In this document: positions 12,784 to 13,960 of the stretch, piece by piece
How positions within the stretch are numbered: position 1 is the first letter of the stretch
How the letters are laid out: every line of letters starts with the position of its first letter
Origin: Vulcanimicrobiota bacterium
Lineage (GTDB): Bacteria; Eremiobacterota; Eremiobacteria; Baltobacterales; Baltobacteraceae
NCBI GenBank assembly: GCA_028287545.1
Contig: JAQBPL010000133.1
Location: forward strand, 1-13,960
Direction: 5' to 3'
Length of the DNA stretch: 13,960 bases
Notes under the pieces: generated by a model
Seen by the model: the letters and a program-made list of their open reading frames with translations, nothing else
Databases searched by the model: none
Told to the model about the DNA's origin: nothing
Program-made: the position numbers and the translations under genes

Positions 12784-13885
12784 GTTGCGACGTCCGCGGG
12801 TAGGACGCTCGAAACCTGGACGATTTGCGCTCGCGTTCGCACTCCTCGGACTCAGCACGACGGCCGTGTTCGGGGCGACCTCGTCCCCGCGCGCGACGCC
12901 GCCCTCCCCGCGCGCGACGCCGGCCGTCCCATCGGCCGACGCGCGACCGCTGATCGTCCAAGCCGTCGCGGCGCCCAAGCACGTTTCGTTCGTCGGCCAG
13001 ATGTCGACGATCCGCAGCGGCACGACGCAGGCGTTCGCCGTCATTCAAAAGATCGAACATCACGCGCCCGACCAAACGCGCCGGACGTATCTTGCGCCGC
13101 GCGATCTCTACGGCCAATTCGTCATCAGCCGCGGCGCGATGTCGTGGGACGTCGATCCGCGCAAGCGGCGCGTCGTCGTCAGCGAAAACAAAGCCGCCGT
13201 CGACCCCGTCGCGGTCGTCGACGACATCGCGCTGCTCGACAGCAACTATCGTGCCGTCCGCACCGGGTCCGGCGACGTCGCCGACCGGCGCACCGACGTG
13301 GTCGACCTCGTAAGCCGCTTCACGGGCGAACGCGCGATGCGCCTCTGGCTCGACGTGGAGACGCACGTGGTGCTAGCCAAGGAGGCGTACCATGGTGACG
13401 GATCGCTCGCGTGGCGCACGCGCTTCGACGAGATCCGCTACACCGACGCGATCCCGCCGGAAGTCTTCAATGAGAACCCGCCGGCCGGTTTCGAGCTGGT
13501 GCGCGGCCGTTCGTACGATCAGGTGCAGTCGCTGCCGAGCGCCGTTCCGGACGCCGGCTTCCAGCCGATCACGCCGAAGTTTCTGCCCGAGGGCTTTGCG
13601 CTCGTCGGCGCGGACGTCTCGACGGTCAACGGCGTCAAGAACCTGCACCTCATTTACTCCGACGGAATTCGGACGCTCTCGCTCTTCCAGAACGCGACGG
13701 GGCGGGCAACCGATTTCAGCAAGATGCAGCCGCACCCGACGAGGGTCGAAGGGCACGAAGCGAGCTACGTCCGCGACGGTCCGACCACGCTCTTGGCGTG
13801 GCGCGAGCGCAACCTCACCTTCTGCGTCGTCGGCGATCTCGACCTCAAAGAACTGATCCAGATCGCGATCTCCGTCGTACCCTAG
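12770..13885 (+). CDS. RseB/MucB-like periplasmic sigma-regulatory protein
   Basis: A 371-residue exported protein. The GTG at 12770 gives an arginine-rich n-region and a hydrophobic core (FALAFALLGLSTTAVFGA), a good Sec signal. A Pro/Ser linker follows (SPRATPPSPRATP). Residues about 60-260 resemble the LolA-like beta fold of RseB/MucB (VSFVGQMSTIR, QKIEHHAPDQTRRTYLAP, GAMSWDVDPRKRRVVV, MRLWLDVETHVVLAKEAYHG, FDEIRYTDAIPPEVF). Residues 280-371 resemble the C-terminal domain (FLPEGFALVGADV, SDGIRTLSLFQNATG, RNLTFCVVGDLD). RseB binds the periplasmic part of the anti-sigma factor and protects it from cleavage until stress ligands displace it. Position after the anti-sigma gene, with a 14-nt overlap, fits this role. 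Assignment rests on motif style and context. Confidence 0.83.
   Translation: MRSARLRRPRVGRSKPGRFALAFALLGLSTTAVFGATSSPRATPPSPRATPAVPSADARPLIVQAVAAPKHVSFVGQMSTIRSGTTQAFAVIQKIEHHAPDQTRRTYLAPRDLYGQFVISRGAMSWDVDPRKRRVVVSENKAAVDPVAVVDDIALLDSNYRAVRTGSGDVADRRTDVVDLVSRFTGERAMRLWLDVETHVVLAKEAYHGDGSLAWRTRFDEIRYTDAIPPEVFNENPPAGFELVRGRSYDQVQSLPSAVPDAGFQPITPKFLPEGFALVGADVSTVNGVKNLHLIYSDGIRTLSLFQNATGRATDFSKMQPHPTRVEGHEASYVRDGPTTLLAWRERNLTFCVVGDLDLKELIQIAISVVP
12884..12922 (+). repeat. two tandem copies of an 18-base unit in the RseB-like gene
   Basis: TCCCCGCGCGCGACGCCG occurs at 12884-12901 and 12905-12922, separated by three bases. The 21-base period keeps frame and encodes SPRATPP followed by SPRATPA in the linker after the signal peptide. 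It may vary in copy number between strains by slippage. Confidence 0.7.
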
Positions 13886-13936
13886 CGTCCCGCTCCGCGC
13901 GCTTGCCGCCGGCGGCGATCCGCGTGAGGGATGGGC

Positions 13937-13960
13937 ATGGCGCTCACCCTCTCTTCCCTC
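13937..13960 (+). CDS. possible start of a downstream gene (partial)
   Basis: An ATG at 13937 is preceded by GTGAGGG at six-base spacing and opens a frame reading MALTLSSL to the window edge. Genes after an RseB-like protein are often HtrA/DegP-type proteases, but eight residues are too few to say. The gap 13886-13936 holds a perfect 12-base palindrome, GCCGCCGGCGGC, at 13905-13916. Confidence 0.35.

Overview
The window is a high-GC, gene-dense piece of a bacterial chromosome. A TonB-dependent receptor and a lipoprotein point to a cell with an outer membrane. The mix is an outer-membrane receptor with a carboxypeptidase-type N-terminal domain, a DUF4382 lipoprotein, TPR-LuxR regulators, an ECF sigma / zinc anti-sigma / RseB-like set, and many GTG and TTG starts. 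It would fit a poorly cultured diderm phylum such as Candidatus Eremiobacterota (WPS-2). That placement is an inference from gene content and style only. I see no rRNA, tRNA, CRISPR array, insertion sequence or phage gene.

Layout. (1) Positions 1-816, minus strand: an unrecognised 184-residue protein, then the first part of a YmdB-type metallophosphoesterase that runs off the left edge. (2) 1054-4127, plus strand: a four-helix membrane protein of unknown function, then a TonB-dependent outer-membrane receptor. (3) 4134-9183, minus strand: a four-gene signalling operon, tightly packed (8 nt gap, 4 nt overlap, 27 nt gap). In transcription order it encodes a DUF4382 lipoprotein, a TPR-LuxR regulator, a PAS-PAS-GGDEF-EAL c-di-GMP enzyme and a small RsbW-like ATPase. 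A plausible sigma70 promoter, a two-copy TTAAC direct repeat and a leader with several hairpins precede it. (4) 9427-10707, minus strand: a divergent Nramp-family transporter starting at TTG, with a DtxR/IdeR-like palindrome just upstream. (5) 10861-13960, plus strand: a secreted helical protein, then an ECF sigma factor, its zinc-finger anti-sigma factor (4 nt overlap) and an RseB/MucB-like periplasmic sensor (14 nt overlap). The start of another gene may lie at the right edge.

How the parts may work together. Block 3 joins an envelope lipoprotein to c-di-GMP turnover, a transcription factor and a partner-switch-type kinase. It looks like one surface-sensing or lifestyle-control circuit. Block 5 is a standard envelope-stress circuit: the sigma factor is held by a membrane anti-sigma factor whose release is gated by the periplasmic RseB-like protein. 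Block 4 looks like metal uptake under control of a metal-responsive repressor. The most unusual points are the composition and leader of the block 3 operon, the altered metal-site motifs of the Nramp protein with its putative metal box, a YmdB-type gene with no usable canonical start codon, and a 67-nt gene overlap that a single-base indel would explain.
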